Assembly (NCBI RefSeq): GCF_013282575.1
Contig: NZ_JAAAYE010000054.1
Location: forward strand, 1 to 37,273
Length of the DNA: 37,273 nucleotides
Direction: 5' to 3'
Source: Paraburkholderia sp. NMBU_R16
Lineage (GTDB): Bacteria > Pseudomonadota > Gammaproteobacteria > Burkholderiales > Burkholderiaceae
Position 1 is the stretch's first letter. Each line of letters begins with the position of its first letter. Shown here piece by piece: positions 8,705 through 18,620 of this stretch. The notes beneath the pieces were generated by a model. The model made no database searches. It saw only the letters and a list, made by a program, of their open reading frames with translations, and was not told where the DNA came from. The position numbers and the translations under genes are program-made.

Positions 8705-9361
8705 ATGGCAATGCAATTCGACGACGGGGAGCGCGCGGCCGTATATCGCGCCATCCATGAACGGCGGGACATGCGTCATTTCGTGCGCAAGCCGGTCGAT
8801 CCGCACGTGCTCGCCCGCCTGCTCGATGCGGCGCATCACGCACCGAGCGTCGGATATATGCAGCCATGGAGAATCGTCAGGGTGACCGACGACGCACGGC
8901 GCAAAGCGCTGCACGATGCCGTCGAGCGCGAGCGCGCACGCACAGCGGCTGCACTCGGCGAGCGCAGCGACGAATTCATGAAGCTCAAGGTGGAAGGCAT
9001 GCTCGAGTGCGCCGAGCTGCTCGTCATGGCGCTGATGGATGGCCGCGAAAAGCACGTATTCGGTCGCCGCACGATGCCCGATATGGATCTGGCGTCGGTT
9101 GCCTGCGCGATTCAGAACATGTGGCTCGCTGCACGCGCGGAAGGGCTCGGCATGGGATGGGTGTCGCTCTTCGAGATGGACGACGTTCGCCGCTTGTTGC
9201 GGATGCCGATGGGCGCCCGGCCCGTCGCCATACTGTGCCTCGGACACGTCGAGCGCTTCTATCCTCGGCCGATGCTCGAAATCGAACACTGGGCCCAACG
9301 AATGCCGCTAGCCGAGTGCGTTTTCGAAAACGAATGGCCGCCGACGGACTCCGAGCGCTGA
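8705..9361 (+). CDS. bluB: BluB, 5,6-dimethylbenzimidazole synthase
   Basis: BluB breaks down reduced FMN with oxygen to make 5,6-dimethylbenzimidazole, the lower ligand of cobalamin. The 218-residue protein has the nitroreductase-like fold signatures of BluB: the flavin-phosphate arginines in ERRDMRHF near residue 20, PSVGYMQPWR near 50, and the GLGMGWVSLFE segment near 150. Length matches the family. AAAGG lies 10 bases before the ATG at 8705; an ATG six bases downstream is possible. Three more cobalamin genes lie at 14.8-18.5 kb but are not in the same operon. Confidence 0.93.
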   Translation: MAMQFDDGERAAVYRAIHERRDMRHFVRKPVDPHVLARLLDAAHHAPSVGYMQPWRIVRVTDDARRKALHDAVERERARTAAALGERSDEFMKLKVEGMLECAELLVMALMDGREKHVFGRRTMPDMDLASVACAIQNMWLAARAEGLGMGWVSLFEMDDVRRLLRMPMGARPVAILCLGHVERFYPRPMLEIEHWAQRMPLAECVFENEWPPTDSER

Positions 9362-9383
9362 AAGCCCCAGGCCTCGCGCCCGG

Positions 9384-9629
9384 TTATCCCTCGCAGCGAT
9401 AGAAATCCATGTTCTGTCCGGCGGCGACGGCACGACGCAGCCAATCAGGCGGATCTCCGTAGCCATCCCACGTATTGCCCATCGCATCGCGGTAAAGGAT
9501 GGGCCGTTCAGCCTGCTTGTCGGCGGAAATCGATTCCGCCACAGCTTCGACCGTAATGCCGTATTCGTCCATGCGACGCCGGAGCCAGCGAATCAATCGT
9601 TCGCGAGCCTCGCCTTCAAGCTGTTCCAT
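9384..9629 (-). CDS. Short H-NS-family DNA-binding protein
   Basis: An 81-residue protein whose second half is the H-NS C-terminal DNA-binding motif: YRDAMGNTWDGYGDPPDWL at 46-64, followed by a basic-hydrophobic tail. H-NS proteins bind AT-rich DNA and silence acquired genes. The N-terminal half (residues 1-40) is a short charged helix, shorter than the usual coiled-coil dimerisation domain, so it may act as a modulator or form smaller oligomers. GGAA lies 8 bases upstream of the ATG at 9629. It is adjacent to an iteron cluster. Confidence 0.82.
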   Translation of the reverse strand: MEQLEGEARERLIRWLRRRMDEYGITVEAVAESISADKQAERPILYRDAMGNTWDGYGDPPDWLRRAVAAGQNMDFYRCEG

Positions 9630-9880
9630 CGATGATTCCGGTTGTAGTTGATGCGGGGGTGTGGAGCCCCTTATTTGACCCGAGCCGAATCATACTCGAC
9701 TCGCGGCAGCAGGCGGTTACAACCGCCCAACGGCGGGTCCGGATGGACGCGCGCCAGATTGTGTTTCAGGCCGTCGACGTCAATTATCGATACAAAACTT
9801 CCAAAAAGCAAAACGTCAAAACGAATAACGAGGTCTACTCCGCATATTGCGTCGGAGTATCCCAAAACATGAAAGCCCAT

Positions 9881-10105
9881 CCCGTAAAAGCTCACCATTG
9901 GCGCCGCAGCGCGACAAGGTGAGCCTTTACGGGAGAAAACGCCGGACTTCGCGAGGCACGGCGGGTGCCGATGGGCCGAAAAGCGTCCCGCGAAGCAGAA
10001 AATCGGACGCAAAGCCCCCTGCAACGCACCGCAACGGAGGCAAACAAGTACCCCTTATCCCGAAAAAGCTCACCTCACGCCCAGGGGCTCCTGAAAAACC
10101 TCACC
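9881..10105. repeat. Distal iteron cluster A (four copies)
   Basis: Four 16-bp copies of the origin iteron lie between the H-NS-like gene and the hybrid kinase: CCCGTAAAAGCTCACC at 9881-9896, the reverse form GTGAGCCTTTACGGGA at 9919-9934, CCCGAAAAAGCTCACC at 10059-10074, and CCTGAAAAACCTCACC at 10090-10105. The first two face each other as an inverted pair, the only such pair outside the origin. They sit 21 kb from the origin array. The whole 560-bp gap (9630-10191) has no gene I can support; two overlapping frames there look like chance. Confidence 0.85.
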
Positions 10106-10191
10106 ACGCGGGAGCCCGTGGGCACGAGGCGCGGACGTCGGATAGGGCTCCACCTTCGGACCGTGCCATCGGCCTTGTCGAACGGCGCGGC

Positions 10192-13100
10192 CTAGCCGCG
10201 GTATCCGGTCACCGGTGCGGTGGCTGAACCCGTCGACATGCGTACCATCATGGCCGCGTCCAGCAACGCTTCCATCTGCTCGCGATCGTACGGCTTACGC
10301 AGCATCGCGGCCCCGGCGAGCGCTTCCGGCTTGCGGCCGTCGGGCAGCTCGTCGTACCCCGATGCGAAGATCACGCGCAACCCCGGCTGCAATGCGACCG
10401 CCCGCATCGCCAGTTCGTCGCCGGACAGATCGGGCAGTGCGATGTCCGTCACGATCACATCGAACGTGTGCTTGCCGAGTAGTGCCAGCGCTTGCGTCGC
10501 ATCGGCGGCTTCAGTCACGGCATAGCCGAGATAGGACAGCATGTCCGCCGTGGTGAAGCGAACCATCGGGTCGTCATCGACCAGCAGTACGCGCCCGCGC
10601 AAGCGCCCAGGCATGCGGACGGCGTTGACAGGCTGCGGAGCGTCGGTCTCAAGCAACGACGGCGAAGGCAATGCCGGCTTGCCACGCACCTGATGCCGCA
10701 AGACGTGGCGAATCTTGCGTGCCAGCGCTTCGCGGCTATAGGGTTTGCTGAGCAGATCGACGCCATCGTCGAGCCGGCCGCCATGCACGATCGCGTTATC
10801 GGTGTAGCCCGACGTGAACAGAACCGCGATGTTGGGTAGTCGTTCCCGCGCGCGGCGGGCCAGCTCGGGACTATCGAGCGGCCCCGGCATGACCACGTCG
10901 GTGAATACGAGGTCAATCGGCACCCCGCTCTCGACGATCGCGAGCGCGCTTTGCGCATCCTTCGCCCGCAGCACGCGATAACCGAGCTCGGAGAGCAGAT
11001 CGACGACCGTTCCGCGCACGTCTTCGTCATCCTCGACGACGAGAATGGTTTCCGTACCGCCCGTGATCGGCCCGGCCTCGACTTCGGTCTCGACATCCTC
11101 GGGCTGGCGCGCGCGCGGCAAGTAGAGCCGCACGGTCGTACCTTGCCCGAGCTCGCTGTAGATCTTGATGTGTCCGCCCGATTGCTTGACGAAACCGTAG
11201 ACCATGCTCAGCCCGAGGCCCGTACCACGGCCTTCGGGTTTCGTCGTGAAGAACGGCTCGAAGACACGTTCGAGCAACTCGGCCGGTATACCGCAACCGG
11301 TGTCGGTCACGGCGACCATGACGTATTGGCCGGGCGCCACGTCGGGATGACGCGCGACATAGACATCGTCGAGAAAAGCATTGCCCGCTTCGATCGTGAG
11401 CTTGCCGTGACCCTGCATCGCGTCGCGCGCATTGATGGCCAGATTGAGCAGGGCGTTTTCGACCTGCACCGTATCGACGAACGTATTCCACAGCCCGCCC
11501 GTGATCACCGTTTCGATTTCGACGCTTTCTCCAAGCGAGCGGCGCAGCATGTCGTCGATGCCCCGGATCAGTCTGCCGAGATTGACCGTCTTCGGCGACA
11601 ACGGTTGCCGGCGTCCGAATGCCAGCAGTTGCGAAGCGAGCCTCGAACCGCGTGCCGTCGCGGCAACGGCGGTCTGCAGCCGCTGCTCGGCGCGCAGATT
11701 CCCCGATACGTCGCGGCTCAGCAGTTGAAGATTGCCGGCAATGACCTGCAAGACGTTGTTGAAATCGTGAGCGACACCGCCAGTGAGCTTGCCGATCGCT
11801 TCCATTTTTTGCGCTTGGCGCAATTGCGCCTCGGTATGCAGGCGTTCCGCAATCGCCGCGGCGACGCGTCTTTCCAGTACGACGTTCGCCTCGCGCAAGA
11901 TCTGTTCGGCCTCCTTACGATCCGAGATATCGATGATCGAGCCGATGTAGCCGAGAAACTTCCCGTCGTCACCGAAGCGCGGTACGGCCGCGCCCAACAC
12001 CCAGCGATAATCGCCGGCAGCGGTCCGTACACGGTATTCGGCGCGAAACGGGCGGCGTTCGGCATGGGCATCGAGAAAGTCTTGGCGGGCGCTCTCGCGA
12101 TCCTCGTCGTGCAGTGCTGCCCAGGCGCCTGCGCCTATTGCCTCATCGAGCGTCTGTCCGGTGAACTCGCACCAAGGCTGGTTCAGATAATCGAATTCGG
12201 CCTCCGGCGTGCTGATCCACATCATCACCGGTGCGTGATTGGCCATATTCCGGAAGCGCGCCTCGCTTTCGCGTAGATCGCGTGTAGCCTCGCGTCGCAG
12301 TCTCGCCATCTCGAGGTTCGCATTGACGCGCGCGAGAAGCTCGCGAGCCGAAAACGGCTTCGTCAGATAGTCGTCGGCGCCCGCGCCCAATCCCTCGACA
12401 CTCGCCTCCTCCCCGGCACGCGCGGAAACGAGTACGACCGGCAGATCGCGTAGTTCGGAGTCCGAACGAATTGCACGCAGCAAGTCGAAGCCGTCGAGAT
12501 TCGGCATCATGACGTCGCTCAAGACGACGTCGGGCCTGCGCTCGCGGATCGCCGCGAGCGCTTCGTGCCCATCGGCGGCAGTGTCGACCTCCCATTGCCC
12601 CCGCAACAACCGGCTCACATAGCGGCGCATGTCCTCGTTATCGTCGACGACAAGCACGCGCGCCCCCCTCGTCCGGCTGCCGAACGGCAGCGTCGGCAGG
12701 TCGTCGGCGCGCTCGGACGGGGCTTCGTCGCCGTCCTCCGCGCCCGACTGCGGCAGCCAGCGCAGAGCCTCTTCGACGTATGCGCCCGCACGGTGGGGCG
12801 TCCATGCAAGCAGGCGTTCGGGACCGATGCGATCGGGCGCCAGATGAGCGGTGCCGAATGGAAGGCTCAGGGTGAATGCGGTACCGCGTCCGACCTCGCT
12901 CTCGACAGAGATTGCCCCGCCGTGCAGCTTGACGAGTTCGTGCACGAGCGCGAGCCCGATGCCGGACCCTTCGAAGGAGCGGCTACGCTGTCCCTCGACA
13001 CGGTGAAAACGCTCGAATAAGCGCACCAGCTCGTTCGAGGGAATACCGACACCCGTATCGCGGACCACGATCTGCGCGGCTTCCCCGTCGGCCGACACCT

Positions 13101-14595
13101 GCGTGCGCACCTCGATGCGCCCTTCGAATGTGAACTTGAACGCATTCGACAGGAGATTGAGGACGATCTTCTCCCACATATCGCGGTCGACGTAGACCGG
13201 CTGTGGCAGGCTCTCGCACTCGATAGACAATTCGAGGCCAGCCCGCTGGGTGGCCGACTCGAAACTCGATGCGAGTTCCGCGGTGAACTTGGCCACATCG
13301 GTCGGCTCGAACATCGCTGTCGCACGCCCCGCCTCGATACGCGAGAAATCGAGCAGCGAATTGACGAGCCTGAGCAACCGCACGCTGCTGCGGTGTGCGG
13401 TCAGCAGGCGGCGACGTTGAGGCGGCGCGAGCGCATTTGCCGACGGATCGTTGAGGGCGTCCTCGAGCGGTCCGAGCATCAACGTGAGCGGCGTACGAAA
13501 CTCGTGACTCACGTTCGAAAAGAACGCGGTCTTGGCACGATCGATTTCGGCCAGGACTTCGGCGCGCCGCCGCTCTTCCTCGTAGGCCTGGGCATGGCCG
13601 ATGGCCGCAGAAATCTGCCCGGCAACGAGCCCGAGAAAGCTTCGATAGTTGCCGTCGTACAGGCGATACGGATTGAGCCCGACCACGAGCACGCCAGCCC
13701 GGCCGGTCTCCGCGCCCGGCACGATGGGCAGCAACGCCGCCTGCGCAGGGGACTCGTCCCAAGGACCGCTCGGCAACGGTACGCCAATGCGCCTGCCAAG
13801 CTCCGAGACCAGCGTGGGTGTGCGCGTACGCAATACCTCGCCGACCGGCCAGATCGACGAATCGTCCACGGCGATCGAATGCGGCGCGGCACGGTGGGCG
13901 CGATCGATCCCGGACGCACACGCGAGCGCGAGCGTCGGTGCGCCGATATCGTCAGCCATATACATCATCGCGAACGGCAGATCGCGTGCGTTCGTGCCAA
14001 GCGCCTGCACGCTGCGTGCGCACACTTCCTGCCAGGTTCGGGCACGCGTTGCATCGGCGGCCAGATCGCGCAACAGCGCCAGTTGCCGTTCGCCGATGAC
14101 GCGCGGCGTATCGTCCGTATTGGCGCAAATGATCCCGCCGGCGCTGCCGTCGTCGTTTGGAATGGGGCTGAACGAGAACGTGTAATACGTTTCCTCGCGG
14201 TAGCCGTTACGCTCCATGACGAGCAGTTGCTCCTCGACATAAGTGCCGCGGCCCCCGCTCATCGCCATATCGAGCATCGGCTCGATATCGCTCCATATTT
14301 CGCTCCACACATCCTTTATCGGCCGGCCCAGCGCCCATTCATGCTTGCCGCCGATAATCGACTTGTATGGATCGTTGTAAAAATAGATCAATTGCTTGCC
14401 CCAGCCGATCCAGATCGGCTGGCTCGAATTGAGCATGATGCGCAGCGCGACTTTGAGGCTTTGCGGCCACGTGTCAGGCGCACCGAGCGGCGTCCCACTC
14501 CAATCGAATGCGCGGATGAGTCCGCCCAGTTCGCCGCCGCCCGAAAGAAAGTCCCAACCCTGCGCCTGGCGCAACGAATGCGATGCTTCGTTCAT
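10192..14595 (-). CDS. Orphan hybrid histidine kinase with two kinase cores and three receivers
   Basis: A 1467-residue soluble sensor protein. Order: PAS-like (about 30-165), GAF-like (170-340), HisKA with His364 in NVSHEFRTPL, HATPase (475-580, DTGVGIP), receiver 1 with Asp694, PAS (775-895), second HisKA with His943 in VAHDFNN, second HATPase (1045-1160, DTGCGIP), receiver 2 with Asp1233, and receiver 3 with Asp1384. All phospho-acceptors and receiver lysines (K746, K1284, K1434) are present. I see no membrane segment. The ATG at 14595 has AAGGAA 7 bases upstream; the frame is open further but lacks a signal there. No response regulator gene with an output domain adjoins it, so the output is unknown. 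Confidence 0.9.
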   Translation of the reverse strand: MNEASHSLRQAQGWDFLSGGGELGGLIRAFDWSGTPLGAPDTWPQSLKVALRIMLNSSQPIWIGWGKQLIYFYNDPYKSIIGGKHEWALGRPIKDVWSEIWSDIEPMLDMAMSGGRGTYVEEQLLVMERNGYREETYYTFSFSPIPNDDGSAGGIICANTDDTPRVIGERQLALLRDLAADATRARTWQEVCARSVQALGTNARDLPFAMMYMADDIGAPTLALACASGIDRAHRAAPHSIAVDDSSIWPVGEVLRTRTPTLVSELGRRIGVPLPSGPWDESPAQAALLPIVPGAETGRAGVLVVGLNPYRLYDGNYRSFLGLVAGQISAAIGHAQAYEEERRRAEVLAEIDRAKTAFFSNVSHEFRTPLTLMLGPLEDALNDPSANALAPPQRRRLLTAHRSSVRLLRLVNSLLDFSRIEAGRATAMFEPTDVAKFTAELASSFESATQRAGLELSIECESLPQPVYVDRDMWEKIVLNLLSNAFKFTFEGRIEVRTQVSADGEAAQIVVRDTGVGIPSNELVRLFERFHRVEGQRSRSFEGSGIGLALVHELVKLHGGAISVESEVGRGTAFTLSLPFGTAHLAPDRIGPERLLAWTPHRAGAYVEEALRWLPQSGAEDGDEAPSERADDLPTLPFGSRTRGARVLVVDDNEDMRRYVSRLLRGQWEVDTAADGHEALAAIRERRPDVVLSDVMMPNLDGFDLLRAIRSDSELRDLPVVLVSARAGEEASVEGLGAGADDYLTKPFSARELLARVNANLEMARLRREATRDLRESEARFRNMANHAPVMMWISTPEAEFDYLNQPWCEFTGQTLDEAIGAGAWAALHDEDRESARQDFLDAHAERRPFRAEYRVRTAAGDYRWVLGAAVPRFGDDGKFLGYIGSIIDISDRKEAEQILREANVVLERRVAAAIAERLHTEAQLRQAQKMEAIGKLTGGVAHDFNNVLQVIAGNLQLLSRDVSGNLRAEQRLQTAVAATARGSRLASQLLAFGRRQPLSPKTVNLGRLIRGIDDMLRRSLGESVEIETVITGGLWNTFVDTVQVENALLNLAINARDAMQGHGKLTIEAGNAFLDDVYVARHPDVAPGQYVMVAVTDTGCGIPAELLERVFEPFFTTKPEGRGTGLGLSMVYGFVKQSGGHIKIYSELGQGTTVRLYLPRARQPEDVETEVEAGPITGGTETILVVEDDEDVRGTVVDLLSELGYRVLRAKDAQSALAIVESGVPIDLVFTDVVMPGPLDSPELARRARERLPNIAVLFTSGYTDNAIVHGGRLDDGVDLLSKPYSREALARKIRHVLRHQVRGKPALPSPSLLETDAPQPVNAVRMPGRLRGRVLLVDDDPMVRFTTADMLSYLGYAVTEAADATQALALLGKHTFDVIVTDIALPDLSGDELAMRAVALQPGLRVIFASGYDELPDGRKPEALAGAAMLRKPYDREQMEALLDAAMMVRMSTGSATAPVTGYRG

Positions 14596-14791
14596 GTGGC
14601 AGTTCCTTGCTCGTCGATTCAGCAAAGATATCGCCGCCACCCGCAAAAACCAATATGCCGTATGGCCAAATCGCCGTAAATGCGCGAATAAAAATCGGGC
14701 ACAAATCGTGCGCGACGCGACGACTGCAAGAATTACTGCACGGGCGATCCGCCATCCGACGAATCGGAAACAAAGTTGCGCGACCAACGGC

Positions 14792-15862
14792 TCAAAGCGT
14801 ATCGTCCGTCGTCAATGCCTCGCTGAGCGCCCGATCGAGACGTTCCCACGCGCGTTCGTCGGCGGGCAAGCCGAACCGTAGCCCACGCACGACATCGAAT
14901 CGGCGGACCCAGATGGCGCGACGTGCGAGTCCGTCCTGCAGGCGAGCGGCATCGGCACAGCGTGTCCAGGCGAAGAGCGGCGTATGCGTCGCCTTCAATC
15001 CGTGCCGCTCGAGCAAGGCCACGAGACGCGCCGACGCGTCGCACAGCTGCGTACGCATCGTGCGCTGCCACGGTTCGTCAAGCAATGCGGCCCGCACCAC
15101 GCTACGCGTCGGGCCCGATACGGTCCACGGCCCACGCAGTCCGCGCATTGCGTCATCGAGTGCGGCCGGAGCGAGCGCGAATCCAGCCCGAGCGCCAGCG
15201 AGGCCATAGAATTTGCCGACCGAGCGCAATACGACAAGGCCGTCTGTCTCGACATGCGAGGCCACGCTCAGATGCGGCGTCGCCTCGACGAATGCCTCGT
15301 CGACGATAAGGCCCCCGCCGCGCGAAACGAGCTGACGATGCCAGTCGAGCAGCGTGGCCGCGTCGAACGATTCGGTGCCGGGGTTGTTGGGGTTCACGAC
15401 GACCAGATGCGTCAACGTCGCCGGTAGCGGTACACCCGGAGCAAGAAGGAAATCGGCGGCGTCGCGCCGATCGGCAAACGGCTCCGTGACGAAGCGCTCC
15501 ACCGTAAAACCCGCGGCTGCGAACGCCGGCGCATATTCGCCGTAAGTCAGCAAGCCGATACCGATGCGCCCCACGGGCAGGACCTGCGGCAGCATGCGGA
15601 TGGCCGCTTGCGTGCCCGCAACGGCCAGTGCGCGCGACGCGCCATAATGGGCGGCCGCGATCGCTTCGAGATCGTCGTCGTCATCGGGCAAGCGCAGCCA
15701 CGCCTGCGCGTCGATATCGGGCACCGGATAACCGCATGGATTGATGCCTGTCGAAAGGTCGATCCAGTGTTCGAGAGCAATGCCGTAACGGCGCACGGCT
15801 TCGGAAAGGTTGCCGCCATGAGGCACGGCAACTGAGACGATGGGAAGCTCGGATGTGGACAT
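14792..15862 (-). CDS. cobC: Threonine-phosphate decarboxylase of cobalamin synthesis
   Basis: A PLP-dependent fold-type I enzyme of 356 residues that makes (R)-1-amino-2-propanol phosphate, the linker between the corrin ring and the nucleotide loop (named CobC in Pseudomonas, CobD in Salmonella). Visible features: HGGNL near 15, STGINPCGYP near 37-46, VNPNNPG at 156-162, D188 in IVDEAF, and the PLP lysine K217 in RSVGKFYGLAGARAGF. It starts 7 bp after the cobD stop, so the two genes form an operon, both divergent from cobQ. Confidence 0.92.
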   Translation of the reverse strand: MSTSELPIVSVAVPHGGNLSEAVRRYGIALEHWIDLSTGINPCGYPVPDIDAQAWLRLPDDDDDLEAIAAAHYGASRALAVAGTQAAIRMLPQVLPVGRIGIGLLTYGEYAPAFAAAGFTVERFVTEPFADRRDAADFLLAPGVPLPATLTHLVVVNPNNPGTESFDAATLLDWHRQLVSRGGGLIVDEAFVEATPHLSVASHVETDGLVVLRSVGKFYGLAGARAGFALAPAALDDAMRGLRGPWTVSGPTRSVVRAALLDEPWQRTMRTQLCDASARLVALLERHGLKATHTPLFAWTRCADAARLQDGLARRAIWVRRFDVVRGLRFGLPADERAWERLDRALSEALTTDDTL

Positions 15863-15869
15863 GATCTGC

Positions 15870-16865
15870 TCAAAACACCATTGACGCAGCGGCTAGCAGG
15901 CTCAAGCCGGCCAGCCATGCCAAGAGCGCCCGCCGCACGAGCGACAGCGCCCGCCCGATATCGCTGGCATGCGGCGCGGCGCCGCTGCCGAGCGGTGGAC
16001 GCGCTTCATCGACGCCATGATAGCGGGCGCTTCCGCCGCACGATACGTCGAGGCTGCCGGCGCCGCTTGCCATGACAGGCCCCGCATTGGGGCTGTCCCA
16101 CGCCGCTGCCTGTGTCCGCCAACACCGCAATGCATTGCGCGGATTGCCGCACAGCGCGTAAGTCAGCGCGGTCAGGCGTGCGGGCAGATAGTTGGCCGCA
16201 TCGTCGAGGCGCGCCGCGGCCCAACCGAACCAGATGAACCGGGGCGTGCGATAGCCCCACATCGCATCGAGCGTGTTGACGAGCCGATAGCCCAGCGCGC
16301 CCGGCCCTCCCGCGATGGCGAACCAGAACAACGCCCCGAAGATCGCATCGTTGCCGTTTTCCAGGGCCGATTCGACGGCTGCGCGTGCGACGGCCGATGC
16401 TTCCGCGTCCGAAAGATCGCGCGTGACGATGCGCGATGCCAGCGCGCGCGCGCGCGGCAAATCGCCGTTCATGAGTGCGCCTTCGATGGGAGTAATGTGA
16501 TCGGCAAGGCTGCGCGCGCCCAGCGCGAACCACAGCAACAACGCGTGAAGCACCCATGCAAACGCGAGCGGTAGTACGCGCGTCAGCACGATCGATAGCG
16601 CGACCGGCGGCACGACAGCCACTGCCCAACCGACGATGCCAAGCGCGCGAACGCGCAGCGCGGCCAGCCGCGTGCGCGAATCGCATCGTTCGGTTCGCGT
16701 ATCGACCGTATCGCGGTCGGGGTTGAGCGATCGTTCGAGCCGCTTTGCGAATCGTCCAAATGCGACGAGCGGATGAGCGCGCTGCGGCTCGCCCAGCCAC
16801 CAGTCGAGTACCACGCCCATGATGGCGAGCATGGCGATTGCCGCGAAGGACGGCAGTGCCATCAT
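15870..16865 (-). CDS. cobD: Adenosylcobinamide-phosphate synthase CobD/CbiB
   Basis: Membrane enzyme of 331 residues that joins aminopropanol (phosphate) to adenosylcobyric acid. The N-terminal signature [19 protein letters not shown] near 17-35 and the [21 protein letters not shown] segment are typical of the CbiB family, and several hydrophobic helices are present. The tandem ATGATG at 16865 has GGGAG 7 bases upstream. It is upstream of cobC in the same transcript. The 170-bp gap to cobQ must hold two divergent promoters. I looked there for a cobalamin riboswitch box and saw none. Confidence 0.92.
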   Translation of the reverse strand: MMALPSFAAIAMLAIMGVVLDWWLGEPQRAHPLVAFGRFAKRLERSLNPDRDTVDTRTERCDSRTRLAALRVRALGIVGWAVAVVPPVALSIVLTRVLPLAFAWVLHALLLWFALGARSLADHITPIEGALMNGDLPRARALASRIVTRDLSDAEASAVARAAVESALENGNDAIFGALFWFAIAGGPGALGYRLVNTLDAMWGYRTPRFIWFGWAAARLDDAANYLPARLTALTYALCGNPRNALRCWRTQAAAWDSPNAGPVMASGAGSLDVSCGGSARYHGVDEARPPLGSGAAPHASDIGRALSLVRRALLAWLAGLSLLAAASMVF

Positions 16866-17035
16866 TGCAATGCTCCCGCCGCAGCGGCCGTTGTTCGGCC
16901 CAGCTGTCGCACGCATGCATATGCGCCGACGCGAGCGGCGGTGACATAATGCAGCCCTGCTTCACGGCACGCGCCCGCCGCGCGATGCTTGCGCCAAAGG
17001 CGCGCTTCATATTCGACCTGCTCAGGACACCATCC

Positions 17036-18508
17036 ATGCCACGCGCGCTGATGATTCAAGGAACGAGCTCCGATTCGGGCAAAAGCACGCTTGTCGGCGC
17101 GCTGTGCCGAATCGCCGTGCGAGCCGGCATCCGCGTCGCGCCGTTCAAGCCGCAAAACATGTCGCTCAACAGCGCCGTCACCGTCGATGGCGGTGAAATC
17201 GGCCGCGCCCAGGCCTGGCAAGCATTGGCGGCCGGCGTCGACGCTCACACGGATATGAACCCGGTGCTGCTCAAACCGAACAGCGACATCGGCGCGCAAG
17301 TCATCGTCCACGGTCGGGCGCGCGGCAACCTCGATGCGCGGGCCTATCATGCGTACAAGCCGATCGCCATGCAGGCCGTGCTCGAATCGTTCGAACGACT
17401 GCGGGCCGCCTACGATCTCGTGCTTGTGGAAGGCGCAGGCAGTCCGGCCGAAATCAACCTTCGCGAGGGCGATATCGCGAACATGGGCTTCGCCGAAGCG
17501 GCCGATTGCCCCGTCGTCGTCGTTGCCGATATCGATCGCGGCGGCGTGTTCGCGCAAATCGTCGGCACGCTCGCGTGTCTTTCGGAGGCTGAACGCGCGC
17601 GCGTCAAGGGCGTGATCGTCAACAAATTTCGGGGCGACCCGGCGCTTCTCCAACCCGGCATCGATTGGGTCGAAGCTCGAACCGGCAAACCCGTGCTCGG
17701 CGTGGTGCCGTTCGTGCCGGGCCTTTGGCTCGATGCCGAGGACATGTTGCCGGCTGCACGGCACGCACCTGCCTCGGGCGACACGGTGTTGCGCGTGATC
17801 GTGCCCGCGCTTCCGCGCATCAGCAATCACACCGATTTCGATCCGCTGCGCGCGCACCCGCAAGTCGACTTCCGCTACGTCCGGGCTGGCGAACCGCTGC
17901 CCGCAGCGGATCTCGTCATTCTGCCCGGCAGTAAAAGCGTTCAACGCGATCTCGCGTGGCTGCGCGCACAGGGGTGGGAAGACTACCTGCGTCGCCATTT
18001 GCGTTATGACGGGAAGGTCATCGGCATATGCGGCGGCATGCAAATGCTCGGACGCGGCATGCGCGATCCGCTTGGCATCGAGAGCGCTACCGAATGCACC
18101 CACGGCTTCGGGCTGCTCGATTTCGAAACCGAGCTCGCGCCCGAAAAACAACTCGTCCGCACCGAGGGTTCGCTGACACTCGGCGATGCGCCAGTGCATG
18201 GATATGAAATCCACATGGGGACGACGACGGGCGCGGCACTCGCGCGGCCGGCCATGTGGCTGCGCCAGGGCGCTGGCGAGGAGCCGCGGCCCGACGGCGC
18301 CATATCGGACGATGGACAGATTTTCGCCACGTATCTGCATGGCCTCTTCGACGGTCCCGATGCCTGTGCGGCATTGCTGCGCTGGGCGGGACTCGATGAC
18401 GCTCAACGCATCGATTACCATGCCCGCAGGCTTGCGTCGATCGACACATTGGCCGACGCGGTTGCCGCGCACGTCGATATACCAGCGCTTTGGCGCTTGA
18501 TCGAATGA
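17036..18508 (+). CDS. cobQ: Cobyric acid synthase CobQ/CbiP
   Basis: A 490-residue amidotransferase that amidates four side chains of adenosylcobyrinic a,c-diamide using glutamine and ATP. The N-terminal synthetase domain has the P-loop-like [10 protein letters not shown] at 9-18, [10 protein letters not shown] at 37-46 and [10 protein letters not shown] near 164-173. The C-terminal class I glutaminase domain has the nucleophile Cys332 in [10 protein letters not shown] and His435 in YLHGLFD. AGGA lies about 9 bases upstream of the ATG at 17036. It is divergent from cobD-cobC. Length is normal and all key residues are present. Confidence 0.95.
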   Translation: MPRALMIQGTSSDSGKSTLVGALCRIAVRAGIRVAPFKPQNMSLNSAVTVDGGEIGRAQAWQALAAGVDAHTDMNPVLLKPNSDIGAQVIVHGRARGNLDARAYHAYKPIAMQAVLESFERLRAAYDLVLVEGAGSPAEINLREGDIANMGFAEAADCPVVVVADIDRGGVFAQIVGTLACLSEAERARVKGVIVNKFRGDPALLQPGIDWVEARTGKPVLGVVPFVPGLWLDAEDMLPAARHAPASGDTVLRVIVPALPRISNHTDFDPLRAHPQVDFRYVRAGEPLPAADLVILPGSKSVQRDLAWLRAQGWEDYLRRHLRYDGKVIGICGGMQMLGRGMRDPLGIESATECTHGFGLLDFETELAPEKQLVRTEGSLTLGDAPVHGYEIHMGTTTGAALARPAMWLRQGAGEEPRPDGAISDDGQIFATYLHGLFDGPDACAALLRWAGLDDAQRIDYHARRLASIDTLADAVAAHVDIPALWRLIE

Positions 18509-18620
18509 GCGGGAATCGCGATGAGCCAAGGCCGTTGTCCGTCGTTGCAAGGAACGGCGTAGTCTAGCGGGTCGCGGGATTTCCGTCGACGATGACGCCT
18601 GCCCCTCCATCGTATGGGGT

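Noticed and set aside
9632-10024. Two overlapping frames, one per strand, in the gap left of the hybrid kinase
   Set aside because: Neither has a ribosome site or a recognisable motif, and both run through iterons.
16866-17035. Possible cobalamin riboswitch between cobD and cobQ
   Set aside because: I saw no conserved B12-box (GCCACTG-like) in this gap; the match at about 16618 is inside the cobD coding region.
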